64,000 nt of DNA, taken from assembly GCF_022229005.1 (NCBI RefSeq), contig NZ_JAKKFD010000044.1:372001-436000 (forward strand), written 5' to 3'. The notes below the pieces were generated by a model. It did no database searches, was not told the origin of the DNA, and saw nothing but the letters and a program-made list of their open reading frames with translations. This document shows positions 33,366 through 42,720 of this stretch, in pieces. The stretch's first letter is position 1; each line of letters begins with the position of its first letter. The position numbers and the translations under genes are program-made. The stretch comes from Micromonospora trifolii. Its GTDB lineage: Bacteria > Actinomycetota > Actinomycetes > Mycobacteriales > Micromonosporaceae.

Positions 33366-35435
33366 GTGCGGTGGCCCCGCCAGCTGATGTCACTGCTGGT
33401 CGTCCTCGCGCTCCTGGCCGGCCCGCCCGCGGTGCTGCTCTTCCTGATCGGCCCACCCGTCAGCGGGTGGCCCCGCACGAAGCAGATAGAGGCGTGGGTG
33501 CAGCAACCGCTGACCGAGGAAACCCTCACCGCCGCGTTGACGACCGGCGCATGGCTGCTGTGGCTGCTACTCGCCTACACCGTCACCGTCCGGGCCGTGA
33601 CCCGCCTGCACGCCACCGCGGCATGGCTACGACACGTTCCCCTGCCCACGCCGTGGCAGGCGACGGCCAGCGGAATGGCGGGAGCCGCCGTGTTCGGCAT
33701 CACCACCCACCCCGTCACCACCGCCGCACCGCAACCACCACCATCGTCAGCAGCGGGAACACCCGGGCAACCCGCCGCCGCCACCCCGACACCCGACGAC
33801 AGGGCGGTCAGCGACGGCGGGATCCTCGTGCCCGGCGGATGGCTACCCCGGGATACCGCCGAGTCGGTCGCCGCCGCCGCAGCCCTGCTCTGGCTCCGCC
33901 GCCGCCGCGACTACCGACCCCGCCCCCTCACCCCGAACGCCCCCGACGAAGCACAAACTCCCCGGCTGCCCCCGGCCGTTACGGCCGTGCAGGCTGCCCT
34001 CGCCGACGCTCCCGCTGCGTCGCACGCGCCGGCACCCACGGACAGCTTCACCGCCCTCGTCGAGGTCCTCCCAACCGGCGGCGTGGGCCTCACCGGGCCG
34101 GGAACTCTGCCCATTGGCCGCGGTCTGCTCCTCACGGCGGTGCTGGCCGGTCATCGTCACCCCGCCCCGACGGTGGTCGTCACCAGGGCAGCGCTGACCG
34201 ACCTGCTCGGCCCCGACGCAGAACCGCTCGGTGAGCGCCTGCCACAGCTGACAATCGCCGAAGACCCTGGCGACGCCATCCGGATCGTCGAGGGTGTCGA
34301 CCCCCCGAGGATGGTGATCCTGGTCGGGGACGACGGCGACGCCGACGACGTGACACACCTCGCCGGTGTGACGGCCGCGAACGGCGGAAGGCTGGTCGTG
34401 CTGGGAGGCTGGCCGACCGGCGAGACCTGGCATGCCGCACCGACAGGCCGCCTCCACGACCCCACCCACCCCGACAACCCTGCCCCTCGACTGTGTGTCC
34501 TGGACCAGGTCACCGCCGTCGACCTCCTCACCGTCATCGCCCACCCCGAACCGACAACGCCCTCCCCCGCGCCACCACGCACGCCGCTGCCCTCAGCGGC
34601 GACACCGAAACCACGGGTGCCACGACAGAGCACCCGGGGAACACCGCACCGGCCACCGGCCGCCACCCACCAGCGGCTGCACCTGCGGGTCCTGGGCGAA
34701 CCCACGCTGCTCATCGACGGCGAGCCCCTCACCATCCGGCGCAGCGCCGCCGTTCAAATCCTCGCCTTCCTCGCCGCCCACCCCACCGGCGCCGACACCC
34801 GGGAACTGACCGCGGCCATCTGGCCGGGCCTACCCCGCAGCTCCCTGACCGGCCGGCTCTACACCACCCTCAGCGACCTCCGCGGCGCCATCCGGAGCGC
34901 CAGCGGTCTCCCCGTCATCGAACACACCGACGACCGCTACCGCCTCAACCCTGCTCAGGTAGACGTCGACCTGTGGCACCTGCATGCCGCCGTTCACCAG
35001 GCCGCCGCGACCGTCACCGACACCACGGCAGCCTGGCGGGCGGTTCGTGACGCCTACCCCGCCGACCTCGCCGCCGGACGCACCTGGCCGTGGCTGGACC
35101 CCATCCGCGAGGTCACCCGCCGGCGCGTCATCGACACCTGCGCCGCCCTCGCCGACTGCGAAAACGACCCCCAGCGGGCCCTCGTTCTGCTGCAGGGCGG
35201 CGTTGACATCGACCCGTACAACGCCGACCTCCACGAGCGCCTTGTCACCACCCTCACCGTCCTCGGCGACCGCGAGGCCGCCGACCAGCTGCACAACCGC
35301 TACCTCCGCACCCTTGCGCAGGCCGGCATCGACAACGAATCCCTGGGCCACCGCGCTACCAGGAGCACCACCGCCCAGCCGGAACCTGCCCTCCACTCCT
35401 GGGAGCACCGCAGCACCCACATCCCGCTGAATTGA
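33366..35435 (+). CDS. Membrane-anchored BTAD (AfsR/SARP-type) regulator, LysM-less copy
   Basis: 689 aa from GTG 33366 with GGAGG 8 nt upstream. Two N-terminal transmembrane segments (residues about 8-30 and 55-75), a third hydrophobic stretch near 95, then a Pro/Thr-rich linker. Residues 430-540 form a winged-helix of SARP type (LHLRVLGEPTLLIDGEPL, AAIWPGLPRSSLTGRLYTTL, YRLNPAQVDVDLW), and residues 545-660 form the bacterial transcriptional activator (BTAD) TPR region. A paralogue with an added LysM domain lies at 49980-52796. The combination suggests envelope sensing linked to a DNA-binding-like output. Confidence 0.82.
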   Translation: MRWPRQLMSLLVVLALLAGPPAVLLFLIGPPVSGWPRTKQIEAWVQQPLTEETLTAALTTGAWLLWLLLAYTVTVRAVTRLHATAAWLRHVPLPTPWQATASGMAGAAVFGITTHPVTTAAPQPPPSSAAGTPGQPAAATPTPDDRAVSDGGILVPGGWLPRDTAESVAAAAALLWLRRRRDYRPRPLTPNAPDEAQTPRLPPAVTAVQAALADAPAASHAPAPTDSFTALVEVLPTGGVGLTGPGTLPIGRGLLLTAVLAGHRHPAPTVVVTRAALTDLLGPDAEPLGERLPQLTIAEDPGDAIRIVEGVDPPRMVILVGDDGDADDVTHLAGVTAANGGRLVVLGGWPTGETWHAAPTGRLHDPTHPDNPAPRLCVLDQVTAVDLLTVIAHPEPTTPSPAPPRTPLPSAATPKPRVPRQSTRGTPHRPPAATHQRLHLRVLGEPTLLIDGEPLTIRRSAAVQILAFLAAHPTGADTRELTAAIWPGLPRSSLTGRLYTTLSDLRGAIRSASGLPVIEHTDDRYRLNPAQVDVDLWHLHAAVHQAAATVTDTTAAWRAVRDAYPADLAAGRTWPWLDPIREVTRRRVIDTCAALADCENDPQRALVLLQGGVDIDPYNADLHERLVTTLTVLGDREAADQLHNRYLRTLAQAGIDNESLGHRATRSTTAQPEPALHSWEHRSTHIPLN

Positions 35436-35520
35436 GATGAGCTCCACGTCCGCGCATCGGTAGTCGATCACGGCGCGGTTGTCGTCCTGCGGCTGTTGCC
35501 GCTGGCAATGCTGCCCAGGT

Positions 35521-35537
35521 CTTCCGGTGGCCGGAAG
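35521..35537. terminator. Short inverted repeat between convergent genes
   Basis: CTTCCGG and CCGGAAG flank a 3-nt TGG loop. It lies 86 bp after the BTAD gene stop and 137 bp after the end of the convergent peptidase gene, so it could act in both directions. There is no T-run, so it is only a candidate. Confidence 0.35.
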
Positions 35538-35673
35538 TTAGACGCTTCCGACAATGCGGGACGCCGGCGTCAGACAGGCGTTCTCGGCGCCTACCCAGGC
35601 TCGGCGACCTGATCGCGCCGACGATAGTGACACGCTGCAGGTCCCGTAGACGTCGACCGACGGGTCGGCGAGG

Positions 35674-38658
35674 TCAGCTCCGGCGCAATTCGATCCGGTA
35701 CCAGGTTCCCGCATCAGTGGGGGTCTCGACCAGGGTGTCGGTGGTGCAGTTGTATCGGTCGGCACTCCAAGGGCCGCTGTCGAGCCCCGCCCGCACTTCC
35801 CCGTTGACCAGCACGGTTTTCGACGACTCATGGGAACGTTCGGCGTCATAGCGGATCACACCGTCTTGCACTTCGTAGCGGGCGTCGACGTGGCCAGACC
35901 AGATGATGTCGATGCGCTGGTCGTCGATTGCCGTCGTGAAGCGGGTTTCGTTGCCGTAGTCCACGACGACGACGCCGTCGGGCCGGAATGTCTGGGTGAT
36001 GCCGGTGGTGATGATCCGGTGAGTACGGCCGGCGAGTTCCAGGTCGAACTCCCGTGACACCTCGCGCCAGGTGCCCACGAGGCAGGGATCCCCCGCCGCT
36101 GCGACCCTCTCGGGAGGTGGCACGGGATTTGTGCCGATGGGCACAGGATCCGGTTCCCAGAATGCGTAGTTGCCCGGCACCTCGGCGGCCGCGCCGCCCA
36201 GGACCAGCAGCGCCAATCCGGCGAGTCCGGCAGCCAGGACTCCGCGAGTTGATCTCGGCGTGGCATCCGCATCTCTGGTAGGCGTGGGGATCGGTGCGAC
36301 CCCCCCATTGATTCCGGAGGTGTTAGTGCGGCGGCGCCAAAGTCCGCCGGCCGCCGCCGCGAACAGCGCGGCCGGCACCGCGAGCAGTACCCCCGATGTC
36401 GCGATCCACGCCAAGTGGAAGGTGATGTAGCTGTCGGGCAGGAAGCTCGGCAGTTCACAGGCGCGTCCTCCGGGGCCGGTGAGCTGCAGGCAGTCCGAAA
36501 TACCCCGGCTCAGATAGAAGCCGAGCGTGGCCACCGCCAGGGTGGTGGTCACCGCCAGTGGTACCAGTACCGGTCGCAGCCGCGTCGAGCGGGCCGCAAC
36601 GACAGCGGCACCCATGGCTTGCAGCAGGGCAGCGACGGTCACATACGTATTGCCGTACACCATGGAGAAGTGGAGCAGCTCGCTGCCGGTGAGCTCCTCC
36701 ACGTTGAAGTCCGCCGGCAGGTAACGGACGTCGGCGGGCAGCGCTGCGTGGGCCGCGAACGGCAGGGCCAGCCCGACGGCGATCACGCCGAGCCCTGCCA
36801 CAGCACCGATGCGGAACGCCCGCTGCACCCCCGGTGGGCGGAGCCCAACACGCCGGAACCAGCCCAACAGCAGCGCCGGTACCGCCCACAGCAGCACGAG
36901 TCCGGCGGTGGCGAGCGGAGTGAACTGCACGAGGACCCGCGGATAGTAGCTGTAGACGATGCTCGTCCAGCTGGTTAGCTGGACGTACCAGTCGATCCCC
37001 CACCCCGCCTGGGGGGTGGAGTGCCACTGGAGGCTCTGCAGGCTGTTGCCGCCGTAGGCGGTGGCGTACCAGATCGCAAACAACGGGGCCCCGACTGTGA
37101 TCGCGGTCGCGGTGCCGACGCGCCGCCGCCACCGGTGCCCACCGGACCGGCCGGTCGGCTCGACGAGCACGGTGTCCACGGACCGCACCCAGGCGGTGAA
37201 GACGAAAAGACCCACGACGAGGATCGTCGCCGTCACGGGCCACCCGATCATGCGCAGGAGTCCGGTTTCGCCCAGGTCGTAGTTCTCCGCGTACGTCAGG
37301 GAGAACGGACCGCTGAGCGCGAATCCCAGCGCCGCGACGGCGGGCAGCAGCAGTCGGCGTCGCGTCCCGGCCGCTTCGACGGTGCCGGTTCGGAGCACCG
37401 CGCGGGCGAGCAGGTGCAGCAGGAGCACGCCGACACCGAGTGACATCAGTGCCAGAGCGATGACGAGATACTCCTCCACCAGGCCACCGACGGTGAGGGT
37501 GACGTTGTAGAGCGCCAGTCCGAGGACGACGCCGTAGCCGGCGGTCTCGGCGAGGCCGGGCCGCAGCGTCCCACGGGGATCGGCAACAGCCAGTGCCCGA
37601 CGTGTCGGCGACGGATGGCTGCCGAGCCTGGCCAGCAGCTCGGTCCACATGCCGCCGAGGCCGATCCGTCCGGTCCGCACGGGCGGCCAGGGCAAGGCGT
37701 TCAAAACCCTGCCGAGTGCGCCGCCCGGCGTATCCCAGCCGGCGGCGGTGATATCCGCGTGCAGTTCGCGGGCCCGGAGGATCGCGTTGCGCGCGAGGTA
37801 CACGACCGCGGTCAGCACCCCGAGCGCGACGAACGGCAACAACACTTCGGCCACGGGGTGCGCGGTGTCCAAGTCCTCACGGGCCCGGAAGAGATCGGGC
37901 TTCAGTGACACCGCTACGAACGGGACAACGGCGACGGCGACGAAGGCCCACCAGGTCGCGATGCTGAGGTAGGTGCGGTCGACATCGCCGTTACGCAGAT
38001 GTGCCAACTCGTGCCGCAGTACGGCACGGAAGCCGGCCCGGTCGAGGTCATAGCGGACCAGCAGACCGACGTCGAGGCAGATCCGCCGCCTACCCGCCAG
38101 CCCGAACGCCTGGCCGCCATGTGTGGTCGAGTAGGGCGCGACGAGCCACCTCGGCGGCCGGCGCAGCCCCGCCTGCCGGGACATATCGGCTAGTTCATCC
38201 AGCAGTTCGGCGTCCGCGCCGCTTGCTATCGGGCGCATCCGCCGACGCCGGGATAGCCACCACGGATGCAGCAGATACAGCAGTACGGCGACAAGCAGCT
38301 CCGCCAGGATCCCCGCCCCGACCCACAGTGCCTGCTCCCGAAGTAACGGACGCATGCAGAGCCGCATCAGGGCGGGCCCGTGGATGGCCGCGTCATCCGG
38401 CGGTGCGTAGGCGGTCGCCTCCTGGACATCGGCTAGGCACTGGTCCAGCGCAATGTTCACCGGCCCGGCCCCGGGCGACGCGAAATACAGCGAGCCGAAC
38501 GCGACGACGCTGGATGCCAGAACGGCGGCCACCAACATCATGAAACGGATGTCGGTACTGGCCTTCAGCGCCGTTCCCAACGGGGGCGCCGGGGGTGGCA
38601 GAGCATGCTGATCGGGTAGGGGTCGGAACGGCTCGTCCCCCTCATCCTGCGCCCTCAC
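35674..38658 (-). CDS. Large multi-spanning M48-type metallopeptidase with lipocalin-like C-terminal domain
   Basis: 994 aa from GTG 38658, whose GTGA overlaps the stop of the upstream gene. A transmembrane segment near residue 35, another near 110, then a peptidase region with HELAHLRNGDVDRTY (HExxH zinc motif, about residue 200) and ARELHADITA, whose Glu is the likely third ligand. About a dozen further hydrophobic segments run to residue 820. The last 140 residues start with CLVGTWREVS, as in lipocalin-like folds, and are rich in strands with a Cys in YNCTTDT, probably outside the membrane. M48 proteins cleave membrane or secreted proteins. The length is three times that of HtpX, so it is a distinct architecture. 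Confidence 0.75.
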   Translation of the reverse strand: MRAQDEGDEPFRPLPDQHALPPPAPPLGTALKASTDIRFMMLVAAVLASSVVAFGSLYFASPGAGPVNIALDQCLADVQEATAYAPPDDAAIHGPALMRLCMRPLLREQALWVGAGILAELLVAVLLYLLHPWWLSRRRRMRPIASGADAELLDELADMSRQAGLRRPPRWLVAPYSTTHGGQAFGLAGRRRICLDVGLLVRYDLDRAGFRAVLRHELAHLRNGDVDRTYLSIATWWAFVAVAVVPFVAVSLKPDLFRAREDLDTAHPVAEVLLPFVALGVLTAVVYLARNAILRARELHADITAAGWDTPGGALGRVLNALPWPPVRTGRIGLGGMWTELLARLGSHPSPTRRALAVADPRGTLRPGLAETAGYGVVLGLALYNVTLTVGGLVEEYLVIALALMSLGVGVLLLHLLARAVLRTGTVEAAGTRRRLLLPAVAALGFALSGPFSLTYAENYDLGETGLLRMIGWPVTATILVVGLFVFTAWVRSVDTVLVEPTGRSGGHRWRRRVGTATAITVGAPLFAIWYATAYGGNSLQSLQWHSTPQAGWGIDWYVQLTSWTSIVYSYYPRVLVQFTPLATAGLVLLWAVPALLLGWFRRVGLRPPGVQRAFRIGAVAGLGVIAVGLALPFAAHAALPADVRYLPADFNVEELTGSELLHFSMVYGNTYVTVAALLQAMGAAVVAARSTRLRPVLVPLAVTTTLAVATLGFYLSRGISDCLQLTGPGGRACELPSFLPDSYITFHLAWIATSGVLLAVPAALFAAAAGGLWRRRTNTSGINGGVAPIPTPTRDADATPRSTRGVLAAGLAGLALLVLGGAAAEVPGNYAFWEPDPVPIGTNPVPPPERVAAAGDPCLVGTWREVSREFDLELAGRTHRIITTGITQTFRPDGVVVVDYGNETRFTTAIDDQRIDIIWSGHVDARYEVQDGVIRYDAERSHESSKTVLVNGEVRAGLDSGPWSADRYNCTTDTLVETPTDAGTWYRIELRRS

Positions 38659-39224
38659 TGCGGTGGCTCCGCCCGTGGCCGGCTGACCCAGTCGCCCACG
38701 ATCGCGGCCGCCAGCAGGTCGGCCTCCGGGGTCGGCATCCGGCCGTGCTGAATCAGGGACCGGGCAATGAGTGCCCGTACCTCGGCCCACTGGTCCGGGG
38801 CCAGCACCGGCAGGCCGACTCCCGGCGCATCCGCCACCGCCTTGCCGTGATCATCTGCGGCCGCCCCGGCATCCGGGTGCGGCACCGGCGTCAGACCCAG
38901 CACCCGGCGGACGCCCCTTGTCGACGACAGGGCCGCGGTCACCACACCCAAGCTGACGACGTACGACAGCACCTGCGCCGACGCGTCCAACAGCACCGGG
39001 GTGAGGAGGTACTCGACTTCCGGCAGGCCCAACTTGAGCTGCCCGCTGCCCGGGTCGCCACCAGCAAGAGCGCGCTTCGGATCAGCGATGTAGGCGTCCC
39101 GCAGCAGCTCGAAGACCCGCCGCTCCGCGGCGACCTGAGCAGGTCGCAGCGATGCGGCGCGTTGCAGCATGACCTGAGTCAGCTCGACGACCATCTGTTC
39201 GTCGACGGCTGGCGTGACCTTCAC
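38655..39224 (-). CDS. Unrecognised 189-aa protein upstream of the M48-type peptidase
   Basis: GTG start at 39224, no strong ribosome binding site. Helical N-terminus with MVVELTQVMLQRAASLRPAQ, one moderately hydrophobic segment (LLDASAQVLSYVVSLGVVTAAL), and a C-terminal helical stretch. No family recognised. The 4-nt overlap with the peptidase gene shows they are co-expressed; it could be an inhibitor, chaperone or regulator of the peptidase. Confidence 0.6.
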   Translation of the reverse strand: MKVTPAVDEQMVVELTQVMLQRAASLRPAQVAAERRVFELLRDAYIADPKRALAGGDPGSGQLKLGLPEVEYLLTPVLLDASAQVLSYVVSLGVVTAALSSTRGVRRVLGLTPVPHPDAGAAADDHGKAVADAPGVGLPVLAPDQWAEVRALIARSLIQHGRMPTPEADLLAAAIVGDWVSRPRAEPPQ

Positions 39225-39572
39225 GCGGCATCACCGGCGATGCCGCCATACTGGACACCCGCCCTGGAAGTGAACACGTAACGTACTCGGATTGCCGGTC
39301 GATCGATCGCCCGGCGAATACACAGAACCTGCTTGGCCTGCTGCATCACGCCACGATGATGCACGGCGAAACCCACGATCATCACTTAAAGTCACTGTCA
39401 TTATATTGACGTGGCCGCGGGAACAGCCGGTGATCATCGCAATCCTGACGCCATCCCGAGGTGAGCGGGCCGGCGCCGCGATCACGAAAACACGGGATCC
39501 GTCAACGATCGGTGTGCGCCGCAATTCTGATCATTGCTCTCGGGCACCCGTGCCGGTCGTGTTGCCGACAGG
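39225..39572. promoter_or_regulatory. Divergent intergenic region with an AT-rich promoter-like stretch
   Basis: About 350 bp between divergent genes. The AT-rich segment 39384-39410 is unusual for this DNA and contains a perfect TATAAT on the minus strand (39405 to 39400), a candidate -10 for the peptidase operon with a leader of about 170 nt. No good -35 box was found. GGCATC and GATGCC form a small inverted repeat next to the minus-strand start. Confidence 0.35.
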
Positions 39573-40226
39573 GTGAGGCTTGCCTGCATACGTCACACTC
39601 ACCGCACGAGCAGCGATGCCATCAATATCACCGCCGCCATCAGCGGAATCATCACCGTGATCTTGGTGGCCGCGTTCCTCTATGTACGGAAGCACAGCGA
39701 TAAATGGACGATCATGTCGTTCGCGGCGGCGGTCCTCTTCGGATTCGCCACGGTCGCCCAGGTCGCCCTCGCCGCGGCACCGGCAGAACCTGATGGCAAG
39801 AGCCCCTCCTCCACGCCAGCTCCGAGCATCGCACCAACCACGTCGAGTCCGACACCGCAGGATCTGCGCTATCAGCTCAGCTCGTCGCCCGGCGACCCAC
39901 ACACGGTTAACGTCACGGCCACCGCATCCGGCGAGCCCGAGCCGGGGCTGACGTACTGGTTCATTCTCGAGGTGAACTGGGGCGACGGGAATATCGACTA
40001 CTACCCCCGGCGTAAGATGACCGGACGGTCGACATCCTTCGACCTGACGATCCCGGCCAACGCAGAGACCACGTACCTGCGGAACGGCCGGGCATATGGT
40101 CTGGACAGTGCCCAGAACTCCCAGGCCGAGGACCTGCTGAAGCGGCAGGGAGCCCGCGGCGTCAACGACTACTTCGATGAGGCGACCGGCCAACCGGTAT
40201 CGGACGCGGTCACGCTCCCCTACTGA
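39573..40226 (+). CDS. Unrecognised membrane-anchored secreted-domain protein
   Basis: 217 aa if started at GTG 39573; TTG 39534 is an alternative and the start is uncertain. Two adjacent hydrophobic segments (NITAAISGIITVILVAAF and MSFAAAVLFGFATVAQVAL) are followed by a Pro/Ser/Thr-rich linker. An exported-looking domain rich in strands follows (VNVTATASGEPEPGLTYWF, then NWGDGNIDYYP). No family recognised. The architecture suggests a surface protein held by an N-terminal anchor. Confidence 0.6.
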   Translation: MRLACIRHTHRTSSDAINITAAISGIITVILVAAFLYVRKHSDKWTIMSFAAAVLFGFATVAQVALAAAPAEPDGKSPSSTPAPSIAPTTSSPTPQDLRYQLSSSPGDPHTVNVTATASGEPEPGLTYWFILEVNWGDGNIDYYPRRKMTGRSTSFDLTIPANAETTYLRNGRAYGLDSAQNSQAEDLLKRQGARGVNDYFDEATGQPVSDAVTLPY

Positions 40227-40430
40227 CGCTGGCAGCCCGGCGAGGACCTCTGCCGTCTGCGGAGCTGCCGCAACTCGCGGGAGACGTGCGCCTCCTGTCG
40301 GTGTCCGTTCACCACCTGGCACGTCAGGGCCGGGGCAGCGGAATCCCCGCACCCCGGCGGCGGCACGCTGGTGCCTGCGAGAGCCAGATGAAGATCACGA
40401 CCGCACCTCCGGCGACCAGGAGGGAAGAGG

Positions 40431-40691
40431 TCAGAAGCGCGAGGCGAGGTCGTCGCGCTCCTGGGTGGTCATGCCCTGGTAGGCCTTCCAAAAGGTCCGG
40501 AAGGACTCTGTCAGCTCATCACCGTACGTGGAGGTGTTTGCTGCTTGCCGGAGAGTGAGGTGTCCGTCCTGGATCGCGGCGGCCATCTCTCGAAGGAGGG
40601 GGTTGTTGCTCCTGCTGATGTGTTCGAGGGCGTCTCGGAGGGCGTCGGCCCGTCGTGGGTCTCCGTCGGCGATATCGTCCAGGTCGTCCAT
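40431..40691 (-). CDS. Small acidic helical protein of the WXG-like set
   Basis: 86 aa from ATG 40691, 5 bp after the stop of the WXG-like gene; the longer upstream frame is noise. Highly charged helices with motif SRSNNPLLREMAAAIQDG and a C-terminal FRTFWKAYQGMTTQERDDL. No membrane segment. Position after a WXG100-like gene suggests a small partner, chaperone or immunity-type protein; function not recognised. Confidence 0.6.
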   Translation of the reverse strand: MDDLDDIADGDPRRADALRDALEHISRSNNPLLREMAAAIQDGHLTLRQAANTSTYGDELTESFRTFWKAYQGMTTQERDDLASRF

Positions 40692-40696
40692 GGTTG

Positions 40697-41791
40697 CTAT
40701 GCCTTTGCTCCGGCGAGCGGGTGGTCGTAGCGGCCCCCGTCGGGTAGCGCAGGGAGGGCGGCGGTGTCGAGGTCGTTGAGGATCCGGACGAGGGCGGTGC
40801 GGAAGACGAGGACTGCGGCGGCGATGTGCTGGCACAGTCTGGTGGCTTCGCCCCACAGACGGAACATGTTGGCGACCTCGGCGGCGGCGAGGCCGTAGCC
40901 CACCACGGCACCAATCCCCGTTGCGCTGGTCGCGGTCCCCGCGACGGCGCTGACGCTGGTGATGATGGCGGCGTCGATGATGCCTTTCACCACCCCGCCG
41001 AGCGATTCGCCTGCTGACCAGACAGCGTCCGCGAGCTCCAGGTAGGCCTTGCTGATCTCACCCAGAGGTTCACGAAGGTCAGCAACGACGTTGGCGGTGG
41101 TGGTGAAGTATTGGAAGGCCCCGTCGCCGGCGACGCCTCGCCAGAATGGACGCAGGGTGGTGGTGCCGGACTGCACGTTGTAGGCCAGCTCGTGCAGGGC
41201 CCGTCCGATGTTGTCGACGACCGGCGCCATCCTGGCCAGGGCTTCCCCGTCGCCGGAGACCCGGTTCTGGATCTCGCCGATCGGGTCGAAGCCGAAGACG
41301 TCATCGAGGACCTGGTTGATCCAGGACGACGGGCTGGCGTAGTCCATCCACCCCAGCGCATTCGACGGGTTCTGCGCCTCCCCGGGGGAGTCGAGCTGGC
41401 CTCGCACGTCACGGGAGTCGACGAAGTTCGCCGGGGTGCAGGGGTTGCTCGCCACCTCCATCTCCAGCGCGGTGATGCAACGGTCGAACTCGCCGGGCAG
41501 GGTGCGGTCGAGGCCGTCTGCGGCAGCGAGGTCGGTGGCGCGGTAGTAGTCGGCGCTGACCCGCAGTTCAGGGGCGGAGTTTTCCAGGAGGCAAGCGAGC
41601 CGGTTGAGGGTGGCGTTGAGGACCTCGACCGCGTGTTCATGTGAGGCCTTGGCGATGTGCAGCGCCTCACCTCCGGTGGCGACCTCGGCATGCCGGTTCA
41701 GGTAGCTGCGGATCTCCCACACGTCGGCAGCGGCGCGGTCGACCTGACGTGCGAAACCGACCAGCGCATCGGGCTGAACGACCAGCGTCAT
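40697..41791 (-). CDS. WXG100/EspC-like type VII secretion-associated protein
   Basis: 364 aa from ATG 41791. Residues 1-95 resemble an EspC-like helical hairpin (LVGFARQVDRAAADVWEIRS). A second helical-hairpin module near residues 195-300 contains FWRGVAGDGAFQYF, a W-x-G turn between two helices as in WXG100 proteins. A glycine/alanine-rich hydrophobic stretch (about 300-330) and a helical tail follow. Such proteins are substrates or carriers of ESX-type secretion. No ESX core gene lies in this window. The gene is the middle of a three-gene minus-strand operon. Confidence 0.65.
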   Translation of the reverse strand: MTLVVQPDALVGFARQVDRAAADVWEIRSYLNRHAEVATGGEALHIAKASHEHAVEVLNATLNRLACLLENSAPELRVSADYYRATDLAAADGLDRTLPGEFDRCITALEMEVASNPCTPANFVDSRDVRGQLDSPGEAQNPSNALGWMDYASPSSWINQVLDDVFGFDPIGEIQNRVSGDGEALARMAPVVDNIGRALHELAYNVQSGTTTLRPFWRGVAGDGAFQYFTTTANVVADLREPLGEISKAYLELADAVWSAGESLGGVVKGIIDAAIITSVSAVAGTATSATGIGAVVGYGLAAAEVANMFRLWGEATRLCQHIAAAVLVFRTALVRILNDLDTAALPALPDGGRYDHPLAGAKA

Positions 41792-41799
41792 CTCGCCGC

Positions 41800-42186
41800 C
41801 TAATCCACGAGGAAGACGCCGACCACGCCGGCGACAGTGAAAGCGACGGCAGCGAAGAGCACGTAGAGGCGCACGCGAGGCTCCCGCATGGCGTAGGTGC
41901 ACAGTCCGAGTGCCCCGCCCACGATGGACGCGGCGTACCACGGCAGGCGCGCAGCGGTGACGTCGCCGGTGACGACCATCAGAGCGATCAGGACCGCCCA
42001 GACGATCGTTGCGAGGGCAATGGACTGTCGCAGGTTCCGATAGGCCGTCGCCTGCAACCGCGCAACCGACTCGCGGTAGACCTCCGCCGCCTCGGCGTGT
42101 TCCTCCTCAGGCACCCGCCGCCAGACGCTTCGACTGCCCGGCCTTCGCCCACGACTCATGCCGGCGAACATATCAACCACAGTCAT
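41800..42186 (-). CDS. Small membrane protein, three TM segments
   Basis: About 128 aa from ATG 42186; ATGs at 42171 and 42159 are equally possible. A cytoplasmic basic/acidic N-terminus (SRGRRPGSRSVWRR, then EEEHAEAAEVYRES) is followed by hydrophobic segments IALATIVWAVLIALMVV, WYAASIVGGALGLCTYAM and LFAAVAFTVAGVVGVFLV. No family recognised. It ends 8 bp before the WXG-like gene and is probably its membrane partner. Confidence 0.6.
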   Translation of the reverse strand: MTVVDMFAGMSRGRRPGSRSVWRRVPEEEHAEAAEVYRESVARLQATAYRNLRQSIALATIVWAVLIALMVVTGDVTAARLPWYAASIVGGALGLCTYAMREPRVRLYVLFAAVAFTVAGVVGVFLVD

Positions 42187-42720
42187 GCCGCCGCTGCCCT
42201 GCGTAACAACCATCGACGGCACAGCGGGCGGGTGTCCCCCGATACCGTCGTGTCCAACAGATCCGAACCGACTCCGCAACAGAGTCACCAGAGTTCGTGA
42301 ACGGGGTTTCCCGCGCACACCTGCCAACCCGCGTGCTGCCGAATCGCCCTGGTGCGGATCAGGCGCCACGCGTCGCGCGTCGCGCGGCGCGGATCGGCAG
42401 GCACTGCCGGCAGCACACCATCCCCGCAGCACATCGGACAACCGGTCTGGAGGTCGCCGGCAGGCTCGATAGCGGTCGCATCGCTGCCGAGCGTGAGTTG
42501 GGTGGATGGCTGAGCTGGTACGAGCGCGGCGGCTTACTGAGGCGGAAGGGCTGCCCGGCGGTCCACCAGATCATGCGGTGGGGCAAGCACAAGACCTGTG
42601 TCGTGCCAGTACTCGTTCATCGGCGGTGACGTGGCGTCTTGAAATCAGTTCAGGCTGCCCGATGTATTCGTTGATCACCTCGCTGAGGCGCCTTCGGCGG
42701 GTTAGGGCCTCCCGTAAATG
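42187..42720. other. 534 bp without a supported gene
   Basis: Contains the upstream region of the WXG-like operon and the 3' flank of the cyclase operon. A G/C microrepeat (GCGTCGCGCGTCGCGCGGCGCGG) is at about 42370. Short frames such as that at 42506-42628 show no family and are probably chance or decayed coding. Confidence 0.4.

Noticed and set aside
42506..42628. Short plus-strand frame before the 288-aa gene
   Set aside because: Some plausible residues but no start signal or family; listed only as part of the gene-free stretch.
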